64,000 nt of DNA from Smithella sp. PtaU1.Bin162 (GTDB lineage Bacteria; Desulfobacterota; Syntrophia; Syntrophales; Smithellaceae): NCBI GenBank assembly GCA_002068015.1, contig MVRV01000038.1, forward strand, positions 1-64,000, given 5' to 3'. Below the pieces are notes generated by a model. That model searched no databases, had not been told where the DNA came from, and saw nothing but the letters and a program-made list of their open reading frames with translations. Shown here piece after piece: positions 8,739 to 17,865 of the stretch (positions are counted from its first letter, which is position 1; every line of letters starts with the position of its first letter). Both the position numbers and the translations under genes were made by a program.

Positions 8739-10067
8739 ATGCAGACAAACGGTTTGGATATCATTATTACCGGTGGAACACTTCTCACCATGTCGGGGAA
8801 AATGGAGATTCTCGAAAATCCCGTTGTCGGCATTAAAAACGGAGTCATTGTCAGCATCGAAACAACCGCCGGTCATTGCAATAACTCCGGTACTGCAAAA
8901 GAAATCATTGATGCTTCCGGCTGTATTATCATGCCGGGGCTAGTCAACACCCACACACACCTGCCCATGGTCTGCTTCCGCGGCATGGCGGATGACCTGC
9001 CTCTATCGGATTGGCTCAACCATCATATTTTCCCGGCGGAAGCACGCTTTGCCGGTAAAAAGATGGTCTACGCAGGCGCACTGCTTGCGATGGCGGAAAT
9101 GATTCTTTCGGGAACAACTACATTTTGCGACGGTTATTTTTTTGAAGGTAAAGTCGGCGAGGCGGCACTGCAGACGGGCATGCGCGCAGTTATCGCCCAG
9201 GGCTTTCTCGATTTTCCCACACCGGATAATCCTGATCCGTTGAAAAAAATGACAACTGCCGGACGATTTCATGCCGATTGGAAAGATGTTTCACCACTCA
9301 TAACTCCGGCGTTTTTTTGTCATGCGCCTTATACCTGTTCTCCGGAAACTCTCACAATCATCAAAGAAGCCTCCCGGAATGCCGGCCTTCTCTTCTTCAT
9401 CCACCTCCTGGAGAACAAAGACGAAGGAGAAACGATACGGCATAAATACGGCAAAAAGCCGGTGCAGCTCTTACAGAGCTTAGGTATTCTGGACAAACAG
9501 ACAATCGCCGTTCACTGTAACTGGGTGGACAATGAAGACATGGCTGTTTTCGCCGACAGCGGTGTCAAAGTTTCGCACAATCCGGAAAGCAGCATGAAGC
9601 TTGCGGCCGGTGTCGCCCCCATACCCGCAATGCTGAAAAGAGGCATTGCGGTAGGACTGGGAACAGACGGAGCTGCAAGTAACAATGATCTCGATATGTT
9701 CCGGGAAATGGATACGGCCGCAAAAATTCATAAGGTCGTCACGTTGGATCCTACGGTTATGAGTGCGGAAACCGTCCTGAAAATGGCGACTATCGGCGGC
9801 GCCGGCGTGCTGGGGCTTGCCGACCGGATCGGATCAATCGAAGTAGGGAAAGAGGCCGACATCATTATAATGGATATGAGCAGTCCTCACCTCACCCCGC
9901 TTTACAATTGTTATTCCCATCTCGTCTATGCCGCCAGCGGCACTGATGTTAAAACCAGCATTATCGGAGGAAAGATAATCATGAAAAACAGACAATTGCT
10001 TACTCTTGATGTGGATAGCGCCATGGAAAATGTCCGTAAAATTGCCGCCGATATTATGCTGAGCTAA
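8739..10067 (+). CDS. Amidohydrolase, MtaD/SAH-deaminase-like
   Basis: This 442-residue metal-dependent hydrolase has the N-terminal metal site G-L-V-N-T-H-T-H, central metal ligands in F-F-C-H-A-P-Y and A-V-H-C-N-W, the S-H-N-P-E-S-S motif, and the aspartate of G-T-D-G-A-A-S-N-N-D-L-D. These are features of 5-methylthioadenosine/S-adenosylhomocysteine deaminases and related guanine/chlorohydrolase-type enzymes. I chose the ATG at 8739 because AGAAGGGA sits about eight bases upstream; an ATG nine codons earlier (8712) lacks a site. It ends four bases before a PaaK-like gene. Deamination of MTA or SAH is the leading guess; the neighbours do not support a standard salvage pathway. Confidence 0.82.
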   Translation: MQTNGLDIIITGGTLLTMSGKMEILENPVVGIKNGVIVSIETTAGHCNNSGTAKEIIDASGCIIMPGLVNTHTHLPMVCFRGMADDLPLSDWLNHHIFPAEARFAGKKMVYAGALLAMAEMILSGTTTFCDGYFFEGKVGEAALQTGMRAVIAQGFLDFPTPDNPDPLKKMTTAGRFHADWKDVSPLITPAFFCHAPYTCSPETLTIIKEASRNAGLLFFIHLLENKDEGETIRHKYGKKPVQLLQSLGILDKQTIAVHCNWVDNEDMAVFADSGVKVSHNPESSMKLAAGVAPIPAMLKRGIAVGLGTDGAASNNDLDMFREMDTAAKIHKVVTLDPTVMSAETVLKMATIGGAGVLGLADRIGSIEVGKEADIIIMDMSSPHLTPLYNCYSHLVYAASGTDVKTSIIGGKIIMKNRQLLTLDVDSAMENVRKIAADIMLS

Positions 10068-10071
10068 ACAA

Positions 10072-11397
10072 ATGAAATTCTATCCCCGTTTTCCCGCCGA
10101 TTACGAATTTTTATCCGGAAAAGTACTGGAGGAAGCACTCCATAAAGTACCGGCTTATCGGAGCTGGCGGGGATTTGACGCCGGTCCAACCGCTTCCATA
10201 AATAACCGCTTTTCCGTTTTACCCGCAATTTCCAAAAGTGATTTACGAAGACAGACCTGGCGCAGCTTCGTGCCTTCCGGCATGAATATTGAAAAAGCCA
10301 TCCGGAACGGCATCATCGAGATTGTCAGCACCAGCGGAACAACTCAGGAACAAGTTACAAACATCTGGTATCAGCCCTGGTGGAACGCCTCCGAAGCCGA
10401 ATCGTGGCATTACAATATACATACAAAGGCGCTGCCCCTGGGAAATCATCGGGAAGCAATACTCACAAGTCCCTTAAATACCGGCATTCTATCGGAAAAC
10501 GGCCTGTTAACCATGAAAGAGCGAACGCAGGGACGCTTCTTATATCTCAATGAAATGGCAAACCCGGCTTTGTGGGATGATAATATAATTGAGAGAATTA
10601 TTCGGGAGTTGGCTATTTTTCAGCCGGTTGTTCTGGAAGCCAACCCTTCCTATCTGGCCAAAGTCTCACTTTATGCCGCAAGGCATGATCTTCCCGTCTT
10701 CCAGCCCGGAGTAATTATCCTTACTTATGAAAACCCGGGCATGCTGGCGAGAAGGAATATCAAACGGGCATTTTCCGCCCCGCTTGTCAGCTCTTACGGT
10801 TCGACCGAAGCCGGCTATGTCCTGATGGAGTGCGAAAAGGGGAAAATGCATCAGGTTTCTTCCTCCTGCCGGATCGATCTGGAATATCTGCGCCCTGAAT
10901 ACGGACAACCAAATACAGGCCGGATGCTTTTGACAACGTTTGGCAATCCCTGGCGGTCTTTAATTAGATTTGATGCCGGCGACCTGGTGGAAGTCGAAGA
11001 AAATGCCACCTGTACCTGCGGCCGCAACGACGGTTATATTATCCGCAATTATGCGGGACGCACGGTCGATCTTACTTACACCACCAATGGACATCCCATA
11101 ACCACCGCCGCAATAGAAGCGGCCATCGCCGGAATGGAATCAATAACGGACTATCAGATTACCCAGCAGTCCGGATGCTATAACGTCGGTATCGTCCTTG
11201 ATGACGGTATTACCGCATCACCCGCCCTGCAGGATGAAATCACCGGAAGATTGCAGATGATTTACGGCAATAAAGCTGTGACTAAAGTTCATTTTCCCGA
11301 TCGGATCGAGGCGGAAGCATCCGGTAAATACCGCCGGACTCGATCGGATATTCTACTTAATAATGATAAACTTTTTCTTCAGGGAAATATCCAATGA
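10072..11397 (+). CDS. PaaK-like adenylate-forming ligase, divergent
   Basis: This 441-residue protein resembles the phenylacetate-CoA ligase (PaaK) branch of the ANL superfamily. Recognisable parts are S-T-S-G-T-T in the ATP loop, S-S-Y-G-S-T-E-A-G in the A5 region, and R-F-D-A-G-D-L followed by C-T-C-G-R-N-D-G. The ATP loop departs from the usual form: after S-G-T-T comes Q-E-Q instead of the G-x-P. The family joins a carboxylate to CoA or another thiol through an adenylate; the acid is unknown. It is sandwiched, with 4-bp spacing on each side, between an amidohydrolase and an S51-like protein, so the three probably serve one pathway. Confidence 0.75.
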   Translation: MKFYPRFPADYEFLSGKVLEEALHKVPAYRSWRGFDAGPTASINNRFSVLPAISKSDLRRQTWRSFVPSGMNIEKAIRNGIIEIVSTSGTTQEQVTNIWYQPWWNASEAESWHYNIHTKALPLGNHREAILTSPLNTGILSENGLLTMKERTQGRFLYLNEMANPALWDDNIIERIIRELAIFQPVVLEANPSYLAKVSLYAARHDLPVFQPGVIILTYENPGMLARRNIKRAFSAPLVSSYGSTEAGYVLMECEKGKMHQVSSSCRIDLEYLRPEYGQPNTGRMLLTTFGNPWRSLIRFDAGDLVEVEENATCTCGRNDGYIIRNYAGRTVDLTYTTNGHPITTAAIEAAIAGMESITDYQITQQSGCYNVGIVLDDGITASPALQDEITGRLQMIYGNKAVTKVHFPDRIEAEASGKYRRTRSDILLNNDKLFLQGNIQ

Positions 11398-12074
11398 CAA
11401 AGTCAGCACCGATCCTCCTCATTGCCGGTGGACCGCAGGCGGAAAATAATGACATCATTCTGTCCGCAGCAATGAAACTAACCTCTGCACAACATCCTGT
11501 CATTGCCTACATCGGCACCGCCAGCAATGATGATAAACCTTTTTTCAATATGTTCAAGCAGCGGTTTATTGCCGCCGGTGCGGCTGATGTCACTTTGGTT
11601 CCTCTTGTCCGGCAATTTGACCGGCCCCGGGCAGAAGCCATTCTTAAGGCCGGCGACCTTGTTTTTGTAAGCGGCGGTGAAGTGGCAAGGGGAATGGAGA
11701 TTTTAAAAAAGCGGCAGCTGATACCATTTCTTACCGGATTGTATGGATCAGGAAAACCATTTTTCGGAGTATCCGCCGGCAGCATTATGCTTTGCCGAAA
11801 CTGGGTGCGCTGGCATGACCCGAATGATGACAATACCGCTGAACTTATGGAATGCCTCGGCTTCACACCGCTGCTTTGCGACGTCCATGCCGAAGAAGAC
11901 AATTGGGAAGAGCTGAAAAAATTAATGAGCTTCTTCCCGAAAGGAACCAAAGGTTATGGCATTCCCGCAGGCGGAGCACTGCATGTCACGAAAAACGGAA
12001 AAATCACCGCTCTCGGCATCAAGCCCGTGCAGTTTGTCAAGAAGGGTAATAATGTGATTTTACACAAACCATGA
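11394..12074 (+). CDS. Peptidase S51-like protein (cyanophycinase/dipeptidase E fold)
   Basis: This 226-residue protein has the class I glutamine-amidotransferase-like fold of the S51 family. The nucleophile elbow G-V-S-A-G-S places the catalytic serine at S127. S51 members include aspartyl dipeptidase (PepE) and cyanophycinase, which cut bonds next to aspartate. Its ATG overlaps the stop of the PaaK-like ligase (ATGA). Together with the deaminase-like and ligase-like genes it forms a three-gene unit that I cannot match to a known pathway. Confidence 0.75.
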   Translation: MTKSAPILLIAGGPQAENNDIILSAAMKLTSAQHPVIAYIGTASNDDKPFFNMFKQRFIAAGAADVTLVPLVRQFDRPRAEAILKAGDLVFVSGGEVARGMEILKKRQLIPFLTGLYGSGKPFFGVSAGSIMLCRNWVRWHDPNDDNTAELMECLGFTPLLCDVHAEEDNWEELKKLMSFFPKGTKGYGIPAGGALHVTKNGKITALGIKPVQFVKKGNNVILHKP

Positions 12075-12204
12075 AAACAGATTGATAACACATTGAAATT
12101 GCGGTATTAGATCACGATCTTACATTTTCGGAAATGAGACGAAGCAGAAATCTGCAAACACATAGTCGACTACTGTATAGTAGTGAAAACGAATCTGCTT
12201 TTCA

Positions 12205-12324
12205 GGCTGTTCAAAAAGGTTTAGATGCAAGGTGCGTGAGTATCGTGGAGTGAGGCCTATTTTTTCGCAGGTCGCAGCGACGCGAACGGAGCGCAACACA
12301 GCAGATGAGCCTTTTTCAACAGCC
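12205..12324 (+). repeat. 120-bp element with terminal inverted repeats, copy 1
   Basis: The ends GGCTGTTCAAAAAGG and CCTTTTTCAACAGCC form an imperfect 15-bp terminal inverted repeat. A second copy lies in the opposite orientation at 60056-60176, and the 23 bp at one end are identical between the copies. There is no transposase gene, so it is a MITE-like or structured intergenic element. The apparent ORF extension of the next gene into it is spurious. Confidence 0.75.
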
Positions 12325-12340
12325 ATACCAAAAGGTGATT

Positions 12341-12772
12341 ATGGACGAGAAGATAAAAGAAGCTATAATCAAGAAGATGGAAAGCGAGCCTTTCCCCAAA
12401 AAATTCGGCATTAAATTAATTGACGTGCAGAAAGGCTACGCCAAAGTGGCAATGACCTTCACCGAAGATATGGGAAACATGTTCGGCATGGTCCATGGCG
12501 GAGCGTTGGTGGCATTAATTGACGAAGCATTTGAAATAGCTTCCAATTCACATGGTACGATAGCTGTTGCTCTGAATATGAATATCACCTATTTAGCCAC
12601 TCCACCCAAAGGTTCCCGTCTCACTGCGGAGGCCAAAGAATTCAATAAAACGAAGAAAACCGCCGCCTATGACATTCGGGTGACCGACGGCCTGAATAAC
12701 CTTATCGCAACATGTCAAGCTCTCGTTTACCGGATGGATAAACCGTTGCCTTTTCTCCATCTTTCACCTTGA
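12341..12772 (+). CDS. PaaI-type hotdog thioesterase
   Basis: This 143-residue protein has the hotdog signature H-G-G-A-L-V-A-L-I-D-E-A-F-E with a catalytic-type aspartate, and a later N-I-T-Y-L. It should hydrolyse an acyl-CoA thioester; PaaI relatives prefer aryl- or hydroxyaryl-CoA. I chose the ATG at 12341, behind AAAGGTG. The ATG twelve codons upstream falls inside the terminal inverted repeat of the element at 12205-12324 and would add repeat-encoded residues. Confidence 0.85.
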   Translation: MDEKIKEAIIKKMESEPFPKKFGIKLIDVQKGYAKVAMTFTEDMGNMFGMVHGGALVALIDEAFEIASNSHGTIAVALNMNITYLATPPKGSRLTAEAKEFNKTKKTAAYDIRVTDGLNNLIATCQALVYRMDKPLPFLHLSP

Positions 12773-12828
12773 CAAATAATAGTTACTATGATTTACGCAT
12801 TGCCCTATTACTTTTAGGGGTTTAACTT

Positions 12829-12966
12829 ATGAAGAAGACTTTAACCAACAAAACAAATACAAAAAGAAAGAGAACCCACGGCTTCCTTGTCCGGATGTCT
12901 TCGAAAAACGGCCGACAGGTTTTGAGCCGTCGGCGAGCTAAAGGAAGAAAGCGTCTGGCAGTGTAA
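12829..12966 (+). CDS. rpmH: 50S ribosomal protein L34
   Basis: This 45-residue basic protein carries the hallmark core R-K-R-T-H-G-F and [18 protein letters not shown] of bacterial L34. It belongs to the large ribosomal subunit. The gene is short enough to be overlooked, but the neighbours rnpA, yidD and yidC in the conserved order confirm it. AGGGG precedes the ATG by about nine bases. Confidence 0.97.
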   Translation: MKKTLTNKTNTKRKRTHGFLVRMSSKNGRQVLSRRRAKGRKRLAV

Positions 12967-13010
12967 ATTTCCGGCATTAATGCCTCAAGATGGTCATACA
13001 GTCGGTATGC

Positions 13011-13361
13011 ATGAAAGAACAATCTTACCGAAAATTGGAAAGAGTTACAAAAAGAAGTAGATTTCGGACTATATACCAGCAGGGGGTGTGGAGTAGTTCA
13101 AGACATTTTACAACCGTAATATGCAGCAATACACAAGGGGTAAAGCGGCTGGGAATTACCGTAACCAAAAAAACAGGTAATGCCGTAAAAAGAAATCGCA
13201 TCAAACGTCTGATCCGAGAATTTTTTCGCCTGAACAAGGCTTTATTTCCCGCCGGATACAATGATGTCGTCATCATGGCCAAGAAAACTGTGCCACCCCT
13301 TACTTATCAGGAAGCATGCAGGGAACTAGCTGAACTCCTCACGCGGAAAGTCAACAGATAA
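13011..13361 (+). CDS. rnpA: Ribonuclease P protein component
   Basis: The protein of about 116 residues is the basic cofactor of RNase P, which trims tRNA 5' ends. The family signature is [22 protein letters not shown] followed by L-I-R-E-F-F. The start is uncertain: ATG 13011 (M-K-E-Q-S-Y) gives the usual length, while ATG 12990 would add seven residues; neither has a clear ribosome site. It follows rpmH by 44 bp and precedes yidD by 3 bp. Confidence 0.93.
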   Translation: MKEQSYRKLERVTKRSRFRTIYQQGVWSSSRHFTTVICSNTQGVKRLGITVTKKTGNAVKRNRIKRLIREFFRLNKALFPAGYNDVVIMAKKTVPPLTYQEACRELAELLTRKVNR

Positions 13362-13364
13362 TTT

Positions 13365-13592
13365 ATGTTCAGAAAAATTTTGGTAAATTTTTTCATTTCC
13401 ATAATCCGTTTATACCAAATCTGCGTGTCACCATTCTTTTTTGCTCCATGTTGCCGCTTTTATCCGTCATGCTCCGAATATGCCATCGGGGCTATTCGGC
13501 TGCACGGACCGGCAAAAGGAACCTTCCTGGGCATAAAAAGAATCCTGCGTTGCAATCCACTGCACCCCGGCGGTTACGATCCAGTCAAATAA
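13365..13592 (+). CDS. yidD: Membrane protein insertion efficiency factor YidD
   Basis: This 75-residue protein has the YidD signature with paired cysteines: [15 protein letters not shown] near the middle and [12 protein letters not shown] at the end. It starts with an amphipathic hydrophobic stretch (residues 5-25) and acts at the inner membrane, helping YidC-dependent insertion. It lies three bases after rnpA in the canonical order. Confidence 0.95.
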   Translation: MFRKILVNFFISIIRLYQICVSPFFFAPCCRFYPSCSEYAIGAIRLHGPAKGTFLGIKRILRCNPLHPGGYDPVK

Positions 13593-13728
13593 GCCCCGTT
13601 AGAGTAACGGGCGGCGGCAATTTCAGCTGGCAATATTTAATCGCCATCTGTCTAACAGAACATTAACCCCCCAACAATAATTGGAAGTTTTCTCTAAACG
13701 GGGTGAAAAATTAATAGGGAGGTTTTCT

Positions 13729-15423
13729 ATGGATAAAAGGACAATCCTGGCCATCGTCCTGTCAATCGTCGTGCTTTTAGGATATCAGATGTTTTTCGCC
13801 CAAAAGCCGCCGGCACCGCCGCAACAGGCGGCAGCGCCAACCGAACAAACTCAAAAAGCGGCCGAACCCGCAAAAGAAGCCGCAATCAAACAGACTCCGG
13901 CACAAAAAACGGTAACCACTAAAGAAGCTGCTGCTAAAACCGTGGCTGCCCCCAAAGACGTCACCGTGGAGACCGCGCTATATACTGCCGTTTTTTCCAC
14001 CAAAGGCGGTGCGCTGAAATCATTCCAGATCAAGGGATACCAGCAAGAATGCACCGAATGTGCCGAAGATATTTATCCGAAGATTAAAAAGATGATTTTC
14101 GGAGGCAATGAACCACTCCCCTCCAAAAAAGCAGGTCTGGTGGAACTTGTTAATGTAAAGGACGGAATGCCTTATCCGCTGGCAATTACTTTTCCCGAAT
14201 CCAGCATTGATATCGCACCGGATTCCGCGTATGAAACAAGCGCAACCAAGCTTGATTTGATGAACACCAAAGAAAAACAGCAGCTGGTTTTTTCTCAGAA
14301 TTTCGATGACAAAATAAAAGTGGAAAAGATCTTCACTTTTAATGCTGAAACTTACACCATTAATCTGGATGTCAAAGTACATAACCTGACTGATACCACC
14401 GTAAATCAGATACCCAGATTAAGCTGGCAGCAGTATGCCGATCCTTCCTGGGAAGAAGACAGCTATGGTCACGACGGGCCGGTTGCTTCCATTGCCAAAA
14501 GTATTGAACGGCAAACCATCAAAGAACTGGACAAAGAAAAAATATTCGGTCCGAACGTACTGTGGGGCGGCTATGAGAGCAAATACTTCCTTGCCTCCTT
14601 TATTCCGGGAAATCCTTCTTTAACCAGCATAACCATGAACCGGAATGCCGGCAATATGGTTTCGGTCAGCATCAAGGGACAAAAAGAACTCATCCCCGGC
14701 GGCCAAAACGGCAGTTTCAGCTACACGCTCTATCTCGGCCCCAAACAATACGATCTGCTCAAAACACAAAATGTCGGGCTCGAAGATTCCATTGATTTCG
14801 GCAGCTGGCTCAAATGGTTGGCCATGCCGCTTCTGTTTGTCGTAAATTTTATTCATAATTATGTCGCCAACTACGGTATTGCCATTATCCTCCTGACCTT
14901 GCTGATTAAAATAATTTTCTGGCCGCTCGGTAATTTAAGCTACAGATCGATGAAATCCATGCAGGATCTTCAACCTAAAATCGTTGCATTGAAGGAAAAA
15001 TATAAAGGCGATCAGGCTAAGCTCAACCAGGAAACAATGGCGCTTTACCGTACCCATAAAGTCAATCCCTTCAGCGGTTGTCTGCCTATGCTGATTCAGA
15101 TCCCCATCTTTTTCGGCCTTTACAAGGCACTCCTTTATTCCATCGAACTGCGCCATTCGCCGTTTTTCTGGTGGATTCAGGATCTTTCCGCCAAGGATCC
15201 TTATTACATTACTCCGATAATCATGGGAGCTACGCAGTTCATTCAGCAAAAGATGACCCCGACAATGGGCGATCCGATGCAGGCAAAGATAATGCTGTTT
15301 ATGCCTGTGATTTTCACTTTCTTTTTCCTGAACTTCCCCTCCGGACTGGTCATTTACTGGTTGTTCAACAACATTTTCAGTATCGGCCAGCAGTATTACA
15401 TCAACAAAAAGTTATCACACTGA
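13729..15423 (+). CDS. yidC: Membrane protein insertase YidC
   Basis: This 564-residue inner-membrane insertase begins M-D-K-R-T-I-L-A-I-V-L behind AGGGAGG; the upstream TTG extension is not needed. An Ala/Pro/Lys-rich linker follows the first membrane helix (residues 25-75), then the periplasmic beta-domain typical of Gram-negative YidC. The C-terminal core of five membrane segments contains N-L-S-Y-R-S-M-K-S-M-Q, L-P-M-L-I-Q-I-P-I-F and L-V-I-Y-W-L-F-N-N. It inserts and folds membrane proteins with or without SecYEG. The large periplasmic domain supports a diderm organism. Confidence 0.97.
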   Translation: MDKRTILAIVLSIVVLLGYQMFFAQKPPAPPQQAAAPTEQTQKAAEPAKEAAIKQTPAQKTVTTKEAAAKTVAAPKDVTVETALYTAVFSTKGGALKSFQIKGYQQECTECAEDIYPKIKKMIFGGNEPLPSKKAGLVELVNVKDGMPYPLAITFPESSIDIAPDSAYETSATKLDLMNTKEKQQLVFSQNFDDKIKVEKIFTFNAETYTINLDVKVHNLTDTTVNQIPRLSWQQYADPSWEEDSYGHDGPVASIAKSIERQTIKELDKEKIFGPNVLWGGYESKYFLASFIPGNPSLTSITMNRNAGNMVSVSIKGQKELIPGGQNGSFSYTLYLGPKQYDLLKTQNVGLEDSIDFGSWLKWLAMPLLFVVNFIHNYVANYGIAIILLTLLIKIIFWPLGNLSYRSMKSMQDLQPKIVALKEKYKGDQAKLNQETMALYRTHKVNPFSGCLPMLIQIPIFFGLYKALLYSIELRHSPFFWWIQDLSAKDPYYITPIIMGATQFIQQKMTPTMGDPMQAKIMLFMPVIFTFFFLNFPSGLVIYWLFNNIFSIGQQYYINKKLSH

Positions 15424-15440
15424 TTAATGAGGTTTAAAAA

Positions 15441-16298
15441 ATGAGCAGCAAGACATTGGAAATAGAGGGAAAAACAATTGATGCGGCAATCGAGACCGCA
15501 TGCCGGGAATTTAATGTCCCGCGGGAAAAACTGAATATCGAAATAATTTCCGAAGGCAACGGCGGATTCTGGGGAGTGCTTTCCAAAAAAGCGAAAATCC
15601 GGGCATCGCTCCTTTCTTTGGATGTATCATTCGACCTGAACGTCAAGGAGAATGCTCCAGCTAAAACAGCGGCACACGTAATAACCAGTGCTAAAGATGC
15701 CCCCGTTTTGCCAACACGCGAAATAAAAGCAGCGGCGGCACCAGCAGCCGTGCCTGCGGTAACGGTACTTTCTGCCGATTCCTCGGCTCCTAAAGCAAAA
15801 GAACTCCTCGCCGGCATCTTGCAGAGGATGTCGTTCGAATGTCAGGTTGCCGTTCAGGAAACTCCGGAGAAAATAATTCTCAATATTGAAGGCGACGGCA
15901 GCGGCTTGCTTATCGGTAAGCGCGGACAAAACCTCGATGCAATTCAATATATTTTGAATAAAGCCATCAACAGATCCGATACCGACCGTAAAATGATCAT
16001 GGTGGATTCGGAAGCTTACCGGAAAAGAAGAGAAGAGTCACTGATGGTTCTGGCTGAAAGAATAAGGGAAAAAGTAAAGAAAACTAAAAGGCCGGTATCG
16101 CTTTCCAACATGAATGCCCACGACCGGCGCATCATTCATCTGGCCCTGCAGGAAGACGAAACGCTCACCACGAAAAGCCGGGGAGAAGGAGAATACCGCA
16201 AGATTGTTATTCTTCCGGCAAAAAGAGGTAATGCCGTTCATCATCATTCAAGAAGACAGACTCCCGGCGGACAGTCGACCGGATATAATAAAGACTGA
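15441..16298 (+). CDS. jag: Jag/KhpB RNA-binding protein (Jag-N, KH, R3H)
   Basis: This 285-residue protein has three parts: an N-terminal Jag domain (G-G-F-W-G-V-L-S-K-K-A near residues 35-47), an Ala/Pro-rich linker (about 70-115), and a C-terminal KH domain (L-I-G-K-R-G-Q-N-L-D-A-I-Q). An R3H domain (M-N-A-H-D-R-R-I-I-H) ends the protein. It binds RNA and is usually encoded directly after yidC, as here. Its start is 17 bp after the yidC stop. Confidence 0.93.
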   Translation: MSSKTLEIEGKTIDAAIETACREFNVPREKLNIEIISEGNGGFWGVLSKKAKIRASLLSLDVSFDLNVKENAPAKTAAHVITSAKDAPVLPTREIKAAAAPAAVPAVTVLSADSSAPKAKELLAGILQRMSFECQVAVQETPEKIILNIEGDGSGLLIGKRGQNLDAIQYILNKAINRSDTDRKMIMVDSEAYRKRREESLMVLAERIREKVKKTKRPVSLSNMNAHDRRIIHLALQEDETLTTKSRGEGEYRKIVILPAKRGNAVHHHSRRQTPGGQSTGYNKD

Positions 16299-16337
16299 AA
16301 ACTGAGGGCTGAGGACTAAAGACTGAAGGCTGAGGGC
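16297..16337 (+). repeat. Short degenerate tandem repeat between jag and mnmE
   Basis: Units built on ACTGA(A/G)GGCTGAGG recur about three times directly after the jag stop. The stretch is low-complexity and non-coding. A weaker similar stretch lies near 42755-42795. Confidence 0.5.
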
Positions 16338-16425
16338 CGGCAATAAATTGCAATCTGCCTCAGCCAGGGCTTTATTTTTATGGGCTTTTCGACAGTTTTC
16401 TCCTGTTTCAAGGAAGTGCCATACC

Positions 16426-17802
16426 GTGTATACCCATGACACCATAGCAGCAATCGCCACCCCTGCCGGCACAGGAGGCGTGGGCATAATCCGCGTCAGC
16501 GGCTCCACCGCCGAAAGTATCGCCCGCCGGATTTTCCGGCCAAGCAAAACAAGTTGTTCCTGGGAAAGCCACCATCTGTACCACGGCGACATCATCGCCG
16601 GCGACAGCCAAACCGCAATTGACGAAGTCCTGGTTGCACTGATGCGCGCACCGCATTCTTTCACAGGGGAAGATGTTCTGGAAATCAATTGTCACGGCAG
16701 CCCCGTAATCATGCAGGCCATCTTGTCCGAACTTATGCGACTGGGCTGCCGGCCGGCGAAACCGGGAGAATTTTCCCAGCGTGCTTTTCTCAACGGCCGC
16801 ATCGATTTATCCCAGGCCGAAGCTCTGGCAACGCTCGTTGCCGCCCGTTCGGAAAAAAGCTCCGCCATCGTCCTCACCCAGTTAAAAGGGGCACTGGGCA
16901 AGGAGATTGAAAGTCTGCGGTTGCTGCTTATCGAAGCTATCGCTCTTACGGAGACGGAAATTGACTTTACGGAAGATGTATCTTCCGGGGAGGCTCCGGG
17001 AATCCTGCCGCAGCTCGACACTCTGGCCAAACGGCTGAAATTGCTTTTGGATTCCTACCGAAGAGCAAAAATCTATACGGAAGGGCTCAATGTAGTTATC
17101 ACCGGCAAGCCCAACGTCGGTAAATCCAGCCTGCTCAATGCCCTTACGGGAAGAAAAAGAGCGATTGTTACCGATATTCCCGGCACAACCCGCGATCTGA
17201 TCACCGATACAATCGATATAAACGGCATCCCCGTCAATATCACCGATACTGCCGGGCTAAGAAAACCTCTCGATATCATTGAAAAAGCAGGCATCGATCT
17301 CGCTTTAGAAAATCTGTCCCAGGCCGATTTTATAATAGTCCTTTTAGACGGCAGCAAGCCGCTTACGGAAGAAGATACAAAGATCATCGAGGGAATTCCC
17401 GCAAAAAACAATATTATCGCCATTAATAAAACCGACCTGCCTCCGGCCTGGGAACCGGATAGATCAAGTCCGCTGCCGCCCGACACCCGAACACTGAAAA
17501 TATCTGCAAAATTCGGCAGCGGGATTAATGAATTAAAAAATATTCTTGCCGCCGATATTGCCTCTCCGGAAAAAGAAAACACCGGTACGGTTATGATAAA
17601 CAATCTGCGTCACAAGAACGCCCTGGAACGAGCTCTCGATAATATCCGGAAAGCAAAAGAAAACCTGGTCTGCGGCACATCGCCGGAATTCACTGCTCTG
17701 GATCTGCGGGAAGCGCTCGACAATCTCGATGAAATCACCGGCCGGAAAATCACCGATGAAATTCTGGATAAGATTTTTTCCACCTTCTGTATCGGAAAGT
17801 AA
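16426..17802 (+). CDS. mnmE: tRNA uridine-5-carboxymethylaminomethyl modification GTPase MnmE
   Basis: This 458-residue GTPase works with MnmG to modify wobble uridine 34 of some tRNAs. It has the N-terminal tetrahydrofolate-binding domain (T-I-A-A-I-A-T-P-A-G-T-G-G), the G domain with G-K-P-N-V-G-K-S-S, D-T-A-G and N-K-T-D, and the C-terminal C-I-G-K motif with the catalytic cysteine. The start is GTG at 16426, behind AGGAAG, giving the normal family length; the in-frame ATG 26 codons earlier would add a non-homologous extension. Confidence 0.95.
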   Translation: MYTHDTIAAIATPAGTGGVGIIRVSGSTAESIARRIFRPSKTSCSWESHHLYHGDIIAGDSQTAIDEVLVALMRAPHSFTGEDVLEINCHGSPVIMQAILSELMRLGCRPAKPGEFSQRAFLNGRIDLSQAEALATLVAARSEKSSAIVLTQLKGALGKEIESLRLLLIEAIALTETEIDFTEDVSSGEAPGILPQLDTLAKRLKLLLDSYRRAKIYTEGLNVVITGKPNVGKSSLLNALTGRKRAIVTDIPGTTRDLITDTIDINGIPVNITDTAGLRKPLDIIEKAGIDLALENLSQADFIIVLLDGSKPLTEEDTKIIEGIPAKNNIIAINKTDLPPAWEPDRSSPLPPDTRTLKISAKFGSGINELKNILAADIASPEKENTGTVMINNLRHKNALERALDNIRKAKENLVCGTSPEFTALDLREALDNLDEITGRKITDEILDKIFSTFCIGK

Positions 17803-17865
17803 CCGGCATCACCGTTAAAATAGGCTTGAGAAACATCCCTTAAGCTTTTTGCGGAAATATAAACC

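Noticed and set aside
12769-12828. Promoter or replication origin upstream of rpmH
   Set aside because: A TTGACA overlaps the thioesterase stop, but no -10 lies at proper spacing, and the 56-bp gap has no DnaA-box cluster. A single TTATCCACA near 50405 is inside aroA.
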